From: JAXLXE01 sp046328115
GTDB taxonomy: Bacteria > Chloroflexota > UBA6077 > JACCZL01
NCBI GenBank assembly: GCA_046328115.1
Contig: JAXLXE010000003.1
Location: 124,001-188,000 of the forward strand
DNA: 64,000 nt
Direction: 5' to 3'
Position 1 is the stretch's first letter. The number at the start of each line of letters is the position of its first letter. This document shows positions 33,182 through 41,647 of the stretch, piece by piece. Both the position numbers and the translations under genes were made by a program. Under the pieces are notes generated by a model, which was not told the DNA's origin, did not search any database, and worked only from the letters and a program-made list of their open reading frames with translations.

Positions 33182-33685
33182 CTACGTTCCCGACAGGTGC
33201 CCCGCCAGCCTGTCGAACGTGCCGCCATAACCCTCGTTCAACGACGAGCGTAGATCGTCGAAGTACCCGCGCTCGCCAACGAGGGCGCCGAACGGTTCGG
33301 CGCGCAGCGCCACGGCGGTCAGGCTGTTCTCATCTCGGAACTCCACCGTGGTCTCGATCTCCAGTGGATACCGATCGTCAAACGGAGCCCGAGCGATGCC
33401 GCCGTACTCGTTTGCAAACGAGTCCAGGCACACGATGCGCTGCAACAGCACGATCTCGCGGTAGTTGAACCGTCCCCATACGGTGGGCGCGCCATTGAAC
33501 CGGAGGGCGTAGTGCACCAGCCCGCCAGGGCGGAATTCGAAGCGAGGGATCTCAACCGTGCAACCGATCGGCCCCCACCACGCCGCGAGCCGCTCACGCG
33601 TGCTCCACGCGGCCCACACCTCGGCCAACGGCCGATCGTACGTTCTCACGATTTCAAAGCTGCTCGCATCAGAACGGTCAGGCAT
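33182..33685 (-). CDS. SRPBCC (AHSA1-like) protein, first copy
   Basis: 167 residues from ATG 33685 (MPDRSD), matching the start of its paralogue. The ATG lies inside the end of the ArsR gene; ATGCCTGA holds both its start and the ArsR stop, an 8-base overlap that couples the two. Motifs as in the neighbour: ERLAAWWGPIGCTVEI, HYALRFNGAPTVWGRFNYREIV, EGYGGTFDRLAGHL. ArsR plus AHSA1 pairs are common; the regulator usually senses the same ligand or stress. Confidence 0.87.
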   Translation of the reverse strand: MPDRSDASSFEIVRTYDRPLAEVWAAWSTRERLAAWWGPIGCTVEIPRFEFRPGGLVHYALRFNGAPTVWGRFNYREIVLLQRIVCLDSFANEYGGIARAPFDDRYPLEIETTVEFRDENSLTAVALRAEPFGALVGERGYFDDLRSSLNEGYGGTFDRLAGHLSGT

Positions 33686-34097
33686 CGTGCGCCCCATGAG
33701 GATCTATGTACTCCGGTGCTTCCCCGACGGTCGACAGCCCCGTGAACGAATCGACCGCGGATGGCTCACTTGGCTTCGCCGACTCCTGCAAGAATCGGCC
33801 GAGTCGGTCAAGACGCCCCTCCCACTCCTGGCGATAGGTATCTATCCACATCGCCAAGTGTCTAAGCGGCGCCGGCTCCAGACGACACGGCCTCGTCTGG
33901 CCAACGCGCCCGCGGGAGATGAGCCCCGCGTGCTCGAGCACCCTCAGGTGATTCGAGATCGACGGCTGCGAGATGGAGAACGGCGCGGACAGCTCAGCCA
34001 CGGTTGCATCACCGCGCATCAAGCGCTCAACGATTGCCCGCCGAGTCGGATCAGCGAGCGCGGCAAACGTCCTATCGAGGTCCTCGTACGTTAGCAT
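33678..34097 (-). CDS. ArsR-family transcriptional regulator
   Basis: 139 residues. The winged helix is clear (FAALADPTRRAIVERLMRGDATVAELSAPFSISQPSISNHLRVLEHAGLI). There is no Cys-x-Cys metal site, which fits the metal-free subgroup that is paired with AHSA1 genes. A 16-base palindrome lies nine bases before the start, so self-repression of this operon (ArsR and both SRPBCC genes) is likely. Confidence 0.9.
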   Translation of the reverse strand: MLTYEDLDRTFAALADPTRRAIVERLMRGDATVAELSAPFSISQPSISNHLRVLEHAGLISRGRVGQTRPCRLEPAPLRHLAMWIDTYRQEWEGRLDRLGRFLQESAKPSEPSAVDSFTGLSTVGEAPEYIDPHGAHDA

Positions 34098-34105
34098 TTC
34101 ATCAG

Positions 34106-34121
34106 TTAGCTAATTAGCTAA
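34106..34121. promoter_or_regulatory. 16-bp palindromic operator before arsR
   Basis: TTAGCTAATTAGCTAA is fully self-complementary and is also two direct copies of TTAGCTAA. It stands in a short AT-rich patch. TTGATA at about 34137-34132 on the minus strand could be the -35, which puts the operator over the -10. Confidence 0.65.
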
Positions 34122-34218
34122 TCACCAATATATCAAGCGTCGCAGGGCCTGTCAACTCCGCTCCCGCCAGCAAGGCCGGTCGGCTCCTCCGATCGGCGGG
34201 TGTCGCTTTACCGACCGG

Positions 34219-34905
34219 CTAGACGGCCAGTGCCCGCACCATATCCGCCCGGCTCACCACGCCTCTGAGCTGCTCCCCATCCATGACCAGGACGCGGTGG
34301 ATCTTTCGATCCGTCATCACGTTAGCCACCTCGTCCAGCCCGATCGTCGGCGCGACACTGATCACGTCAGTGGACATCACATCCGCCACCGTATCGCCGA
34401 TCTTACCTATGACGTCCGCTTCCGATACCACGCCGATGACACGTCCGTCCCAATCCTCCACCGGCATCCCGGTGATGCCGTGGAACGCCAGCAGCTTCGC
34501 GACGTCCTCTACGAGCATGTCCGCGCTCGCGGTGACTACGTCCGCGGTCATCACATCTCCGGCCGTCCTGCCGTGCTGGCGCCATCCCAGATGGCCCTCA
34601 TGTCCCGCGTCCGTAGCGATCCCGTGCCGGTGCAGACTGGCGGATTGGTCCTCCACCGTGACGGCGCCATCCGAGGGATCAAGCTCAATGTTCAACACCC
34701 GCTCGTCCTCTAGTCGGAGTGTGAGTCGGAGCACGCGCGCCGTGGATTCTGCGCCGCGCGCGGGTGCGTCGCTGGGCACCACGGCCACGAGCTCGCCGCC
34801 ACGCACATTCAAGACCAGCGCATCCGTCCCCGGCTGGTCGGCGTAGCGCCCCACGCGCCCCGTACGCTGCACAGCATCAAGCCGCGCCACTGGCAATCGC
34901 TTCAC
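34219..34905 (-). CDS. Protein with paired CBS domains
   Basis: 228 residues from GTG 34905 with AGGGGG upstream; the frame to 35004 overlaps the promoter of the divergent pyrophosphatase gene. The first 120 residues are a beta-rich segment without a known name (ALVLNVRGGELVAVVPSD). Two CBS motifs follow: VMTADVVTASADMLVEDVAKLLAFHGITGMPVED and VMSTDVISVAPTIGLDEVANVMTDRKIHRVLVMD. CBS pairs bind adenine nucleotides and act as energy or redox sensors. Target unknown. Confidence 0.82.
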   Translation of the reverse strand: MKRLPVARLDAVQRTGRVGRYADQPGTDALVLNVRGGELVAVVPSDAPARGAESTARVLRLTLRLEDERVLNIELDPSDGAVTVEDQSASLHRHGIATDAGHEGHLGWRQHGRTAGDVMTADVVTASADMLVEDVAKLLAFHGITGMPVEDWDGRVIGVVSEADVIGKIGDTVADVMSTDVISVAPTIGLDEVANVMTDRKIHRVLVMDGEQLRGVVSRADMVRALAV

Positions 34906-35008
34906 GTTCGGGCCCCCTGCACGTCGTTGTGTCGCCGGTCCGATCGGCACCGGGATGATGCGGGCTGCGCCGCGCCAAGTCAAGAATGCCCGCGGTGCCC
35001 GCATAGCC

Positions 35009-35014
35009 TACACT
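35009..35014 (+). promoter_or_regulatory. -10 element of the pyrophosphatase gene
   Basis: TACACT (GCCTACACTTTCC) lies 23 bases before ATG 35032, followed by GCAGGA as the ribosome site. Confidence 0.45.
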
Positions 35015-35031
35015 TTCCGCAGGATGCTCAG

Positions 35032-35673
35032 ATGAACGCAAAGTCAGCCCGTGCAACGGCGCCGCTCTTCCGTGCCCATCCGTGGCACGGTATCCGCACC
35101 GGCGAGGATGCCCCAGAGATCGTCACGGTATTCGTTGAGATCGTCCCCACGGACACCGTCAAGTTCGAGATGGACAAAGAAACAGGCTACCTGTTCGTCA
35201 ACCGACCGCAGAAGTTCTCGAACGTCTGTCCGTCCCTCTACGGCTTCATCCCGCGCACCTACTGCGGCGAGGATGTGGCCGACCTCTGCATGCAGCGAAC
35301 TGGCCGCTCAGCCATCGTGGGTGATGGCGACGCGCTGGACATCTGCGTACTCACCGAGCGCACCATCACCCACGGCGACATTCTGCTGGAGGCCATCCCC
35401 ATCGGCGGTTTCCGCATGATCGACGGTGACGAGGCGGACGACAAGATCATCGCGGTGATGCGGAACGACGCGGTTTACGGCGGCTGGGGCGATCTGCAGT
35501 CCATCCCCATCAACACCATCGAGCGGCTTCGCCATTACTTCCTGACCTACAAGGACACGCCGGGCGTGAGCGAGCGGACGGTGGAGATTACCCACATCTA
35601 TGGCCGCGCTGAAGCGCATGAGGTCATCCGCCGAAGCCAGGCCGACTACGCCGCGAAGTTCGCGGCCGACTAG
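35032..35673 (+). CDS. ppa: Inorganic pyrophosphatase (family I)
   Basis: 213 residues from ATG 35032. It hydrolyses pyrophosphate to phosphate in the cytoplasm, pulling biosynthetic reactions forward. Family I residues are visible: KFEMDKETGYLFVNRP, YGFIPRTYCGED and the metal-binding DGDALDICVL (Asp-x-Asp-x-x-Asp). The length is a little above the usual 175-190 because of N- and C-terminal extensions. Its stop is nine bases from that of the convergent kinase gene. Confidence 0.93.
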   Translation: MNAKSARATAPLFRAHPWHGIRTGEDAPEIVTVFVEIVPTDTVKFEMDKETGYLFVNRPQKFSNVCPSLYGFIPRTYCGEDVADLCMQRTGRSAIVGDGDALDICVLTERTITHGDILLEAIPIGGFRMIDGDEADDKIIAVMRNDAVYGGWGDLQSIPINTIERLRHYFLTYKDTPGVSERTVEITHIYGRAEAHEVIRRSQADYAAKFAAD

Positions 35674-35682
35674 CGTCGCCGG

Positions 35683-37614
35683 TCACGGCACGCGCACGGC
35701 GAACCGATCCACCACCACCTCATTGCCATCGCCCGCCACGTAGATTCCCACCCGCCCCTCGGCGAGCGCGCCATCCTCGATCGACCCCAGATCAGCCCCG
35801 TTCGCGCGGATGGAGAGGCGGTTGCCGCTGGCCCGCGCCTCGATGATGTTCGTCTCTCCCGGCGGACGGATCTTATCTGAGGGCGTGAACTTCACCAGAT
35901 CCACGAAATGGTCCGTCTCACGCCGCCAGATGCCCCACTGCTGGCCTTCGCCAACCTCCAGCACGTAGTAGCGGCCCGTCTGATTCACGCCGTTGCGCGG
36001 CGGGGGCCCCTGATCCCTGAGGATGATCCCGTAGCCTCCGCCCGGCGGCCCGCCAATCTTCCTGAAAGAGGCGAACACCGTGACGTCGCGAAACGACTCC
36101 GCGAGAGGCGCGGCGATAGAGACAAAGCGCCCGGGATCGCGGGCCGTCAGGTAGTAGACGCCCTGGCCGACGCGCGCGGTGTCACGCTGGTTCTGAGGCC
36201 AGCCCCGTCGGTTGTCTTCGAACCGCTCGTCCAGGATGATCCGTGGCGCGACAGACTGCGGTGACGCGGCCGGCGCTCGGGTCGGTGCAACCGTTGGTGC
36301 CACCGCGGGCCTAAGAGTTGGCGCCGCGGTCGGACCCGTCGTTGGTGGAGGCACCGCCGTGGGAGCCAGGGTGGGCGGTGGCGCCGCGACAGGCTGAGTC
36401 GCGGGCACTGTCGGTGGACCCGCCGACGGAATCGCGGTCGCCGTAGCAAACGGTGCGGGCGGCGGATCAGCCACCGCGGTCGGCTGATCCGCCGCGATCA
36501 ACCAGCGGCCCATGGCTACCGCGCCCCCGGCAAAGAGCAATAACCCTGCAGCCACCGCTCCGCCGATCAACCAGCCGGCCGTCCCGCTCCTCGCGCGAGA
36601 GGGGCGTGGCCGCGCCACTGGTGCCGGGAGCACCTGCCTAGACATCACCGTGGTGGGCGCTTCCGCCCCCATCGTCGGCATAGCCGAGACCGGCTGGCGC
36701 CAGACGTCAGACTCCACAGTATCGCCGTCGCCCAGTGCCATCCGCACACGCTCCGGCACCTCGGAAGGCGCAACTCCACGCGCCAGGGCTTTGACCAGAT
36801 CGGCCGCGGTGGCGAAACGCTGGGCAGGCCCCTTTGAAAGCTGCCGAAGCAAGGACCTCTCGACACCAGCCGAAAGCTCCGGCCGGAGCAGCCGCGGCGA
36901 TGGCGGCGGCATGGTCGTGTGGGCGCGGATGAGCGCAGCGGTGTCGCGCCCAGGAAACGGCACTTGTCCCACGAACAACTCATACGCCACGACGCCAAAG
37001 GAGTACAGATCCGCCCCACGCCGATCATCGGCGGGCGCGGTACCCGTGAACGTCTCCGGCGCCATGTACGTTGGCGTTCCAAGTGTGGTCCCCTGGCCGG
37101 TCAGCGTGGATGACTCCGCCGCCCGGGCAATCCCGAAGTCCACCAGTGTCACCTGGTCGTCCGGCCCGATGATGACGTTGCCGGGCTTGACGTCCCGGTG
37201 GGCCACGCCGTGCGCGTGCGCGAAGTCGAGGGCAGACCCAAGCTGCCAGAGGATGTCCAGCGCCCGCCGCGCGCCGACGGGACCCTCCGCCCGCAACACG
37301 GCACTGAGCGGCTGGCCGGGCACCAGGTCCATGACGATGAACTGGACGCCCCGATCCTGGTCGATGTCGAACGTCTGAACGATGTTGGGGTGGCGCAGTC
37401 CAGCCGCGACGCGGGCCTCGCGTTGGAAACGCTCCCGAACCGCCGGATGATCAGCGTAATCCGCACGCAGCAGCTTGATGGCCCGGGCGACACCCAGTGT
37501 CAGGTGAACCCCTCGGTAGACGGAGCCCATCGCCCCGCCGCCCACCCAGGACTCCACGCGATACTGGCCGAGTGTGGTCCCGATGAACGGGTCCGGTGGT
37601 GCAGGTGATCCCAT
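35683..37614 (-). CDS. Membrane Ser/Thr protein kinase with extracellular domain
   Basis: 643 residues. The kinase domain (18-280) is complete: VGGGAMGSVYRG, AIKLLR, HRDVKPGN at 139-146, DFG at 159-161, GTPTYMAPE. A linker leads to one membrane helix (LIGGAVAAGLLLFAGGAVAMG), then about 80 Pro/Thr/Ala-rich residues that should span the cell wall. The outer domain (about 455-643) is a LamG/DUF1080-like beta sandwich (ILDERFEDNRRGWPQ, GYGIILRDQG, GRVGIYVAGDG), so it may bind a sugar polymer and signal inward. A TACCAT hexamer just upstream of ATG 37614 would give a very short leader. Confidence 0.92.
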   Translation of the reverse strand: MGSPAPPDPFIGTTLGQYRVESWVGGGAMGSVYRGVHLTLGVARAIKLLRADYADHPAVRERFQREARVAAGLRHPNIVQTFDIDQDRGVQFIVMDLVPGQPLSAVLRAEGPVGARRALDILWQLGSALDFAHAHGVAHRDVKPGNVIIGPDDQVTLVDFGIARAAESSTLTGQGTTLGTPTYMAPETFTGTAPADDRRGADLYSFGVVAYELFVGQVPFPGRDTAALIRAHTTMPPPSPRLLRPELSAGVERSLLRQLSKGPAQRFATAADLVKALARGVAPSEVPERVRMALGDGDTVESDVWRQPVSAMPTMGAEAPTTVMSRQVLPAPVARPRPSRARSGTAGWLIGGAVAAGLLLFAGGAVAMGRWLIAADQPTAVADPPPAPFATATAIPSAGPPTVPATQPVAAPPPTLAPTAVPPPTTGPTAAPTLRPAVAPTVAPTRAPAASPQSVAPRIILDERFEDNRRGWPQNQRDTARVGQGVYYLTARDPGRFVSIAAPLAESFRDVTVFASFRKIGGPPGGGYGIILRDQGPPPRNGVNQTGRYYVLEVGEGQQWGIWRRETDHFVDLVKFTPSDKIRPPGETNIIEARASGNRLSIRANGADLGSIEDGALAEGRVGIYVAGDGNEVVVDRFAVRVP

Positions 37615-37667
37615 CAGCGCAACGCGGATGGTACACGAGGCACCCGATCAGTACGCACCGGGCGCAC

Positions 37668-37673
37668 TATACT
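37668..37673 (+). promoter_or_regulatory. -10 element of the phosphorylase gene; leaderless start
   Basis: TATACT ends seven bases before the GTG at 37680, so transcription should start at or next to the start codon. No ribosome site is present, in keeping with a leaderless message. Confidence 0.5.
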
Positions 37674-37679
37674 GGCCGT

Positions 37680-38525
37680 GTGAGCAACACGTCGCCGTCG
37701 CCAGATATCCGTCTGGGCATCATCAGCTCCTTCTTCTCACCAGAGCTTCTCGGGTCATGCGAGACCCGGCAGGTCCCAACACCCTGGGGCACCGCCTCGG
37801 TCGATCTGGCGCAGATCGATGGGCAAACCGTGGCGTGCATCTGGCGCTACGGTCGCCAGCTCGCGCTCCCCTCGCACCGCATCAACTATCGGGCGAACCT
37901 GTGGGCGCTTCGGACGCTCGGAGTGGAGCGGGTGATCTCACAAAACGCCATTGGATCCGCCAATCCGTCCCTCCCACCCGGCGCCGTCGTGATCTCCGAC
38001 GACTTCGTGGACTTCACCCACAACCGGCCCAAGACCTTCTTCGACGCCGACGACACCTGGGTACGGGTAGATATGACTGACCCCTTCTGCGGTCACGTCC
38101 GGCGAGCGCTCCTCCAGGGCTCCCAAGGACGCTTCGACCAGTTGCAGAACGGTGGCGTGTTCATCTGCGTAGAAGGACCGCGCTTCGAATCCGCGGCCGA
38201 GATACGCATGTTCCGCCAGTGGGGCGTGGATATCGTGGGGACCCCGCTCGTGCCAGAGATCATCCTGGCGCGGGAGGCGGAGATGTGCTTCGCGTCCATC
38301 GCGCCAATCATCAACTTCTGCACCGGCCTGGCGGATCGCGTCTACCACAGCGGCTCCGGCAGCATGGCCGACTTCTACTATGGCAGCGGCTTTCACACTC
38401 GTGTGGAGCACGCCATCCGGTCGGCGGTGGCGTCGCTACCCAACAAGCGCGACTGCCGGTGCGGAACCGCCCTGGACGGCGCCTTCCACGGCACCCCGCC
38501 GGCGTGGTTTACCCCTCGCGGATAG
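37680..38525 (+). CDS. Purine nucleoside / methylthio-nucleoside phosphorylase
   Basis: 281 residues from GTG 37680. It aligns by eye with methylthioadenosine phosphorylases over its length (SHRINYRANLWALRTLGVERVISQNAIGS, CVEGPRFESAAEIRMFRQWGVDIVGTPLVPE, AREAEMCFASIAPI). These enzymes split nucleosides with phosphate to a base and a ribose-1-phosphate. Two positions differ from the usual form: RYG where RHG is common, and NFC where DYD contacts the purine. Asn there is typical of 6-oxopurine enzymes, so methylthioinosine or inosine may be the substrate. Confidence 0.85.
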   Translation: MSNTSPSPDIRLGIISSFFSPELLGSCETRQVPTPWGTASVDLAQIDGQTVACIWRYGRQLALPSHRINYRANLWALRTLGVERVISQNAIGSANPSLPPGAVVISDDFVDFTHNRPKTFFDADDTWVRVDMTDPFCGHVRRALLQGSQGRFDQLQNGGVFICVEGPRFESAAEIRMFRQWGVDIVGTPLVPEIILAREAEMCFASIAPIINFCTGLADRVYHSGSGSMADFYYGSGFHTRVEHAIRSAVASLPNKRDCRCGTALDGAFHGTPPAWFTPRG

Positions 38526-38530
38526 CATCC

Positions 38531-38893
38531 GTGGCAGCGCGTTTCGCCGAACTGGTTGTGGACAGCCGCGAGCCTGAGCGACTCGCGGAATTCTGGGTCC
38601 AGGCGCTGGGATGGGCGCCTACCGGTCGATATCCCGCACCCGCCTGCGAGATCGCCGATCCCACGTCGTCGCGCCCGTCCATTACGTTCGTTCCCAACGG
38701 CGAGCGCAAGGCCGCTAAGAACCGTCTACACATCGACCTGGTGCCGGAAGGGACCAGTCAGCAGCACGAAGTGGAGCGCCTCATTTCGCTGGGAGCTACC
38801 CGAGTGGACATTGGCCAGGGTGAACGCTCCTGGGTGGTACTGGCGGATCCAGAGGGCAACGAATTCTGCGTGCTGGCAGCATATAGCGACTGA
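38531..38893 (+). CDS. VOC (glyoxalase-like) protein
   Basis: 120 residues from GTG 38531, five bases after the phosphorylase stop, so probably one operon. ARFAELVVDSREPERLAEFWVQALGW, RLHIDLVP and WVVLADPEGNEFCVL are the betaalphabetabetabeta units of glyoxalase/dioxygenase-like proteins of the actinobacterial 'glyoxalase-6' type. These often lack a full metal site, and here one can only count a His and a Glu. A resistance or binding protein is possible. Confidence 0.82.
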   Translation: MAARFAELVVDSREPERLAEFWVQALGWAPTGRYPAPACEIADPTSSRPSITFVPNGERKAAKNRLHIDLVPEGTSQQHEVERLISLGATRVDIGQGERSWVVLADPEGNEFCVLAAYSD

Positions 38894-38950
38894 CGCCCCC
38901 GTTCACTCGTTCCCCGGAATGATGGAAGTGCGAGGCACTCGGGAGCACGC

Positions 38951-39424
38951 ATGGGCTCACTGACGGTGTATCTGGCAGTCGTGCTGTTACTGCTTCGCTG
39001 GTCGCCGGCCGCGGAATTGGAGGGCGCGGTGCTCGGTACCCCGCGGGCCACGTGGCTGAGCACCATCGGCGGCTCGGCGGTGGCGACAGCCACGTTCGCC
39101 GAGGATTCCGCGGGTGTGGAACGAGTACGGCGAATCGAGATCACCCTGGCCGCGGACGCGTCGGACGCCGCCGCCCGTGATGCGCTGAAGCGATTTCATC
39201 CACCAGACGGCCGCGCGGTCCGCGTGTACGAAGACGGCGCCGGTCGGACGGTGGAGGTCTTCGCCAGCGACGAGCTGGCCAGAGCGTTCGAGGGCGTTGA
39301 AGACGGCACCCTGGGTGGCGGCAGATATGCCGTGGCCCAGGTGCCGGGCACCTACTCCCAGACGGTAGAGGGCCCGGACGCTGGCCCGCTCCGCGCGATG
39401 CTCTCCTTGGGTCACAGTCCGTGA
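38951..39424 (+). CDS. Small secreted protein of unknown function
   Basis: 157 residues from ATG 38951 with GGGAGC upstream. N-terminal hydrophobic helix (LTVYLAVVLLLLRW) acts as a signal or anchor. The rest is an alpha/beta chain rich in Ala and charged residues (SAVATATFAEDSAG, RFHPPDGRAVRVYEDGAGRTVEVFASDELARAFEG) without recognised domain. It is convergent with the M48 peptidase gene, 8 bases between stops. Confidence 0.6.
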   Translation: MGSLTVYLAVVLLLLRWSPAAELEGAVLGTPRATWLSTIGGSAVATATFAEDSAGVERVRRIEITLAADASDAAARDALKRFHPPDGRAVRVYEDGAGRTVEVFASDELARAFEGVEDGTLGGGRYAVAQVPGTYSQTVEGPDAGPLRAMLSLGHSP

Positions 39425-39432
39425 GCGGGGGT

Positions 39433-41643
39433 TCAGGCCACGATCGGCGCCGGCTGAAACCGCGGTTGTCGCCATGCGCCGAGCGCCGCGCCGAGCACGG
39501 CGGCCGGGATCGATGTCACGCCGCCAAGCAGCACGAACGCCACGAACGCGTTCCAGGCAAACGCCGCGCTGGTTGATCCGCCGAAGGCCACCACCGTGAC
39601 CTGGAATCCGCACACACCCAGAGCTCCAGCGACGAATGCCGCGAGCAATCCCGTCGGCGCGGGCGCGGATAGGGATCCAGCGGCCGCCGCCGTGGCGGCG
39701 ACCGACTGGAACAGCAGGCAGCCGATGCACCCAGCCGCGTAGATGCCGAGTGCGTACGAATCCTGCGCCCGGGCGCTCGCCGGCACCACCAGACGGATCG
39801 CCAACCAACCCGCCACGAGCAGCACCAGGTACGCCACCGCGACCGCCACGCCGACGACAATGGCGCGGCGCATGCTCGGCATCCGTGGCCTCCAGGGTGG
39901 CAGCGGACGGCGGCCCAGGAACACCCAGGAAGCCCCGGCGGGCACTGGAGCCCTAGCAGAGAGCAGGGCCCCGGCCAACGGGTATGCCCAGAGCAAAACG
40001 AGCGCTACGGCGGCCAGCCACTGCGTCTGCAGCAGGTACAGCGTCAGCGCAAACGCGGCTAGGGGAAACAGGACCGGCGAGAGCATCGCTAGCACGGTGG
40101 CATACCCCGAGTTGCTGAATGCGCTGAACGCAACTGGGGCGACGTTTTCGATCAGCAGGAGGGGTGCAAGCCAAACACCCAGCGCGACCACGGCCGCGAC
40201 CTTAGCTGGAACGAACGCTCTGGCGGGAGCGGGGAACCGAAGTGCCACCGGCAGCCACGCCCCAGCAACTGAGCGAAGCCAGAGCAAGGCCCACCAGAAG
40301 GAGAGGCCAAGCCAGACAGCCCAGCCGAGCTTGTACGCCACCCAGGTCGCGAGCCCCACACCCACCCACGTGTCCGAGATGGAGTCCAGCGCGAGGAGCT
40401 GGCCGAGCACCAGTCCCATCGCCAAAGCCGCGGACATTCGCGCGGGGCTGAACACACGCTCATGGCCCGCCAACCCGGAGACCGCCGCGCGCCACGCGCC
40501 GATCCCGACCGTTCCGCACAGCAACGCTGCCAGCAGCATCCCGAGCAGCATCGAAGGGTCGACCCACCGGAAACCCGCGCCACGGAGCGCCTCGAACGCA
40601 ACACCAATGCTACCGAGCGTCAGCCCCGCTCCCAGCCCAACCCCGAGAAGCTCGGCAAACGGCATGACGAAAAGCAGTGATGGATCCGCCAGCACGTTGA
40701 TTCGTCGCTCAGGACCCGGATGGACGGCGAACCAGCGACCCAGCCAACGCTCGCGCATGGTGGGCGCGCCTCGCAGCAGATCGCAGAGACCCGTAAGGTC
40801 CCCACCGACCACTGCCGCCCGCAGGTCCGCGTAATGTTCGCGGCGGCGGAGGATCGCCGCGCCCAGCGCCGCCGCGATAGCTGACAGCACCGTTACCCGG
40901 AGCAGAATGCCGAGCGCCTCCAAGATGGACACTCGCGTCAGCACCACGCCAAAGGGCAGCAGTCCTGCCAGCGCGAAGGACAGCAGGCCGGCCATGGTGA
41001 GAAACGTCTTATCCACATCGCTGTTGCGGATGTGGCCCAGCTCGTGCAGTACCACCGCGCGAAACGCGGCCGGCCGCACCGCGTGGAGCAAGACAAGACC
41101 GGCATTGAGACCCACGTACCGTCGCCACGGTGCGCCAAACGCCGTGCCATCGGCCGTACGCCGGAGCGGTGCCACAAGGACGCGCGGAGGTCCGGCAAGG
41201 CCGACCTCAAGCGCCAGCACCCGCATCGTCTCGATCAGTCCGGCCGCCGCAACGGGGTCGAGCCCCCCCAGTCCTCGTGATCGCCTTAGGTACGCTGGGA
41301 CCAGGCTGAAGATCAGTCCCGCCGCGCCGGCCAGCAACGCCACTCCGCCGCCGATCCACACCAGCCTCAGCCGCTGCATTGGCGCGATGCACCGGTAGTA
41401 TTCTGCGGAAGACTGCGCCATCACGCTCGACGCGTCCGTGAGTGCGCCACCTATCGGCATCACCGGTCCGGTCCCGCAGTCAGCCGCCGCGCGCACCGCG
41501 TTACGCATCGATGGCGTGGTGGACGAGATCCAGTCATAGATGGTTGCCGTGGTCGCGAGCAATATCACGAGTAGCAACACGAATCGCGCCTCTGTGTCGG
41601 ACGGAAACGCGAATGGATTGATGCGCGCCGGCGGCGCCCTCAT
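39433..41643 (-). CDS. M48-family membrane metallopeptidase
   Basis: 736 residues from ATG 41643, four bases after the stop of the upstream gene (TGAGG acts as ribosome site). The longer frame to 41775 overlaps that gene. Zinc motif HELGH at 200-204, preceded by VLVAPLRRTADGTAFG..RRYVGLNAGLV, as in HtpX/BlaR1-type peptidases. At least two helices precede and ten or more follow the catalytic part, so the C-terminal 450 residues form a large membrane domain unusual for HtpX. A sensor or quality-control peptidase is possible. Confidence 0.83.
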   Translation of the reverse strand: MRAPPARINPFAFPSDTEARFVLLLVILLATTATIYDWISSTTPSMRNAVRAAADCGTGPVMPIGGALTDASSVMAQSSAEYYRCIAPMQRLRLVWIGGGVALLAGAAGLIFSLVPAYLRRSRGLGGLDPVAAAGLIETMRVLALEVGLAGPPRVLVAPLRRTADGTAFGAPWRRYVGLNAGLVLLHAVRPAAFRAVVLHELGHIRNSDVDKTFLTMAGLLSFALAGLLPFGVVLTRVSILEALGILLRVTVLSAIAAALGAAILRRREHYADLRAAVVGGDLTGLCDLLRGAPTMRERWLGRWFAVHPGPERRINVLADPSLLFVMPFAELLGVGLGAGLTLGSIGVAFEALRGAGFRWVDPSMLLGMLLAALLCGTVGIGAWRAAVSGLAGHERVFSPARMSAALAMGLVLGQLLALDSISDTWVGVGLATWVAYKLGWAVWLGLSFWWALLWLRSVAGAWLPVALRFPAPARAFVPAKVAAVVALGVWLAPLLLIENVAPVAFSAFSNSGYATVLAMLSPVLFPLAAFALTLYLLQTQWLAAVALVLLWAYPLAGALLSARAPVPAGASWVFLGRRPLPPWRPRMPSMRRAIVVGVAVAVAYLVLLVAGWLAIRLVVPASARAQDSYALGIYAAGCIGCLLFQSVAATAAAAGSLSAPAPTGLLAAFVAGALGVCGFQVTVVAFGGSTSAAFAWNAFVAFVLLGGVTSIPAAVLGAALGAWRQPRFQPAPIVA

Positions 41644-41647
41644 GACC

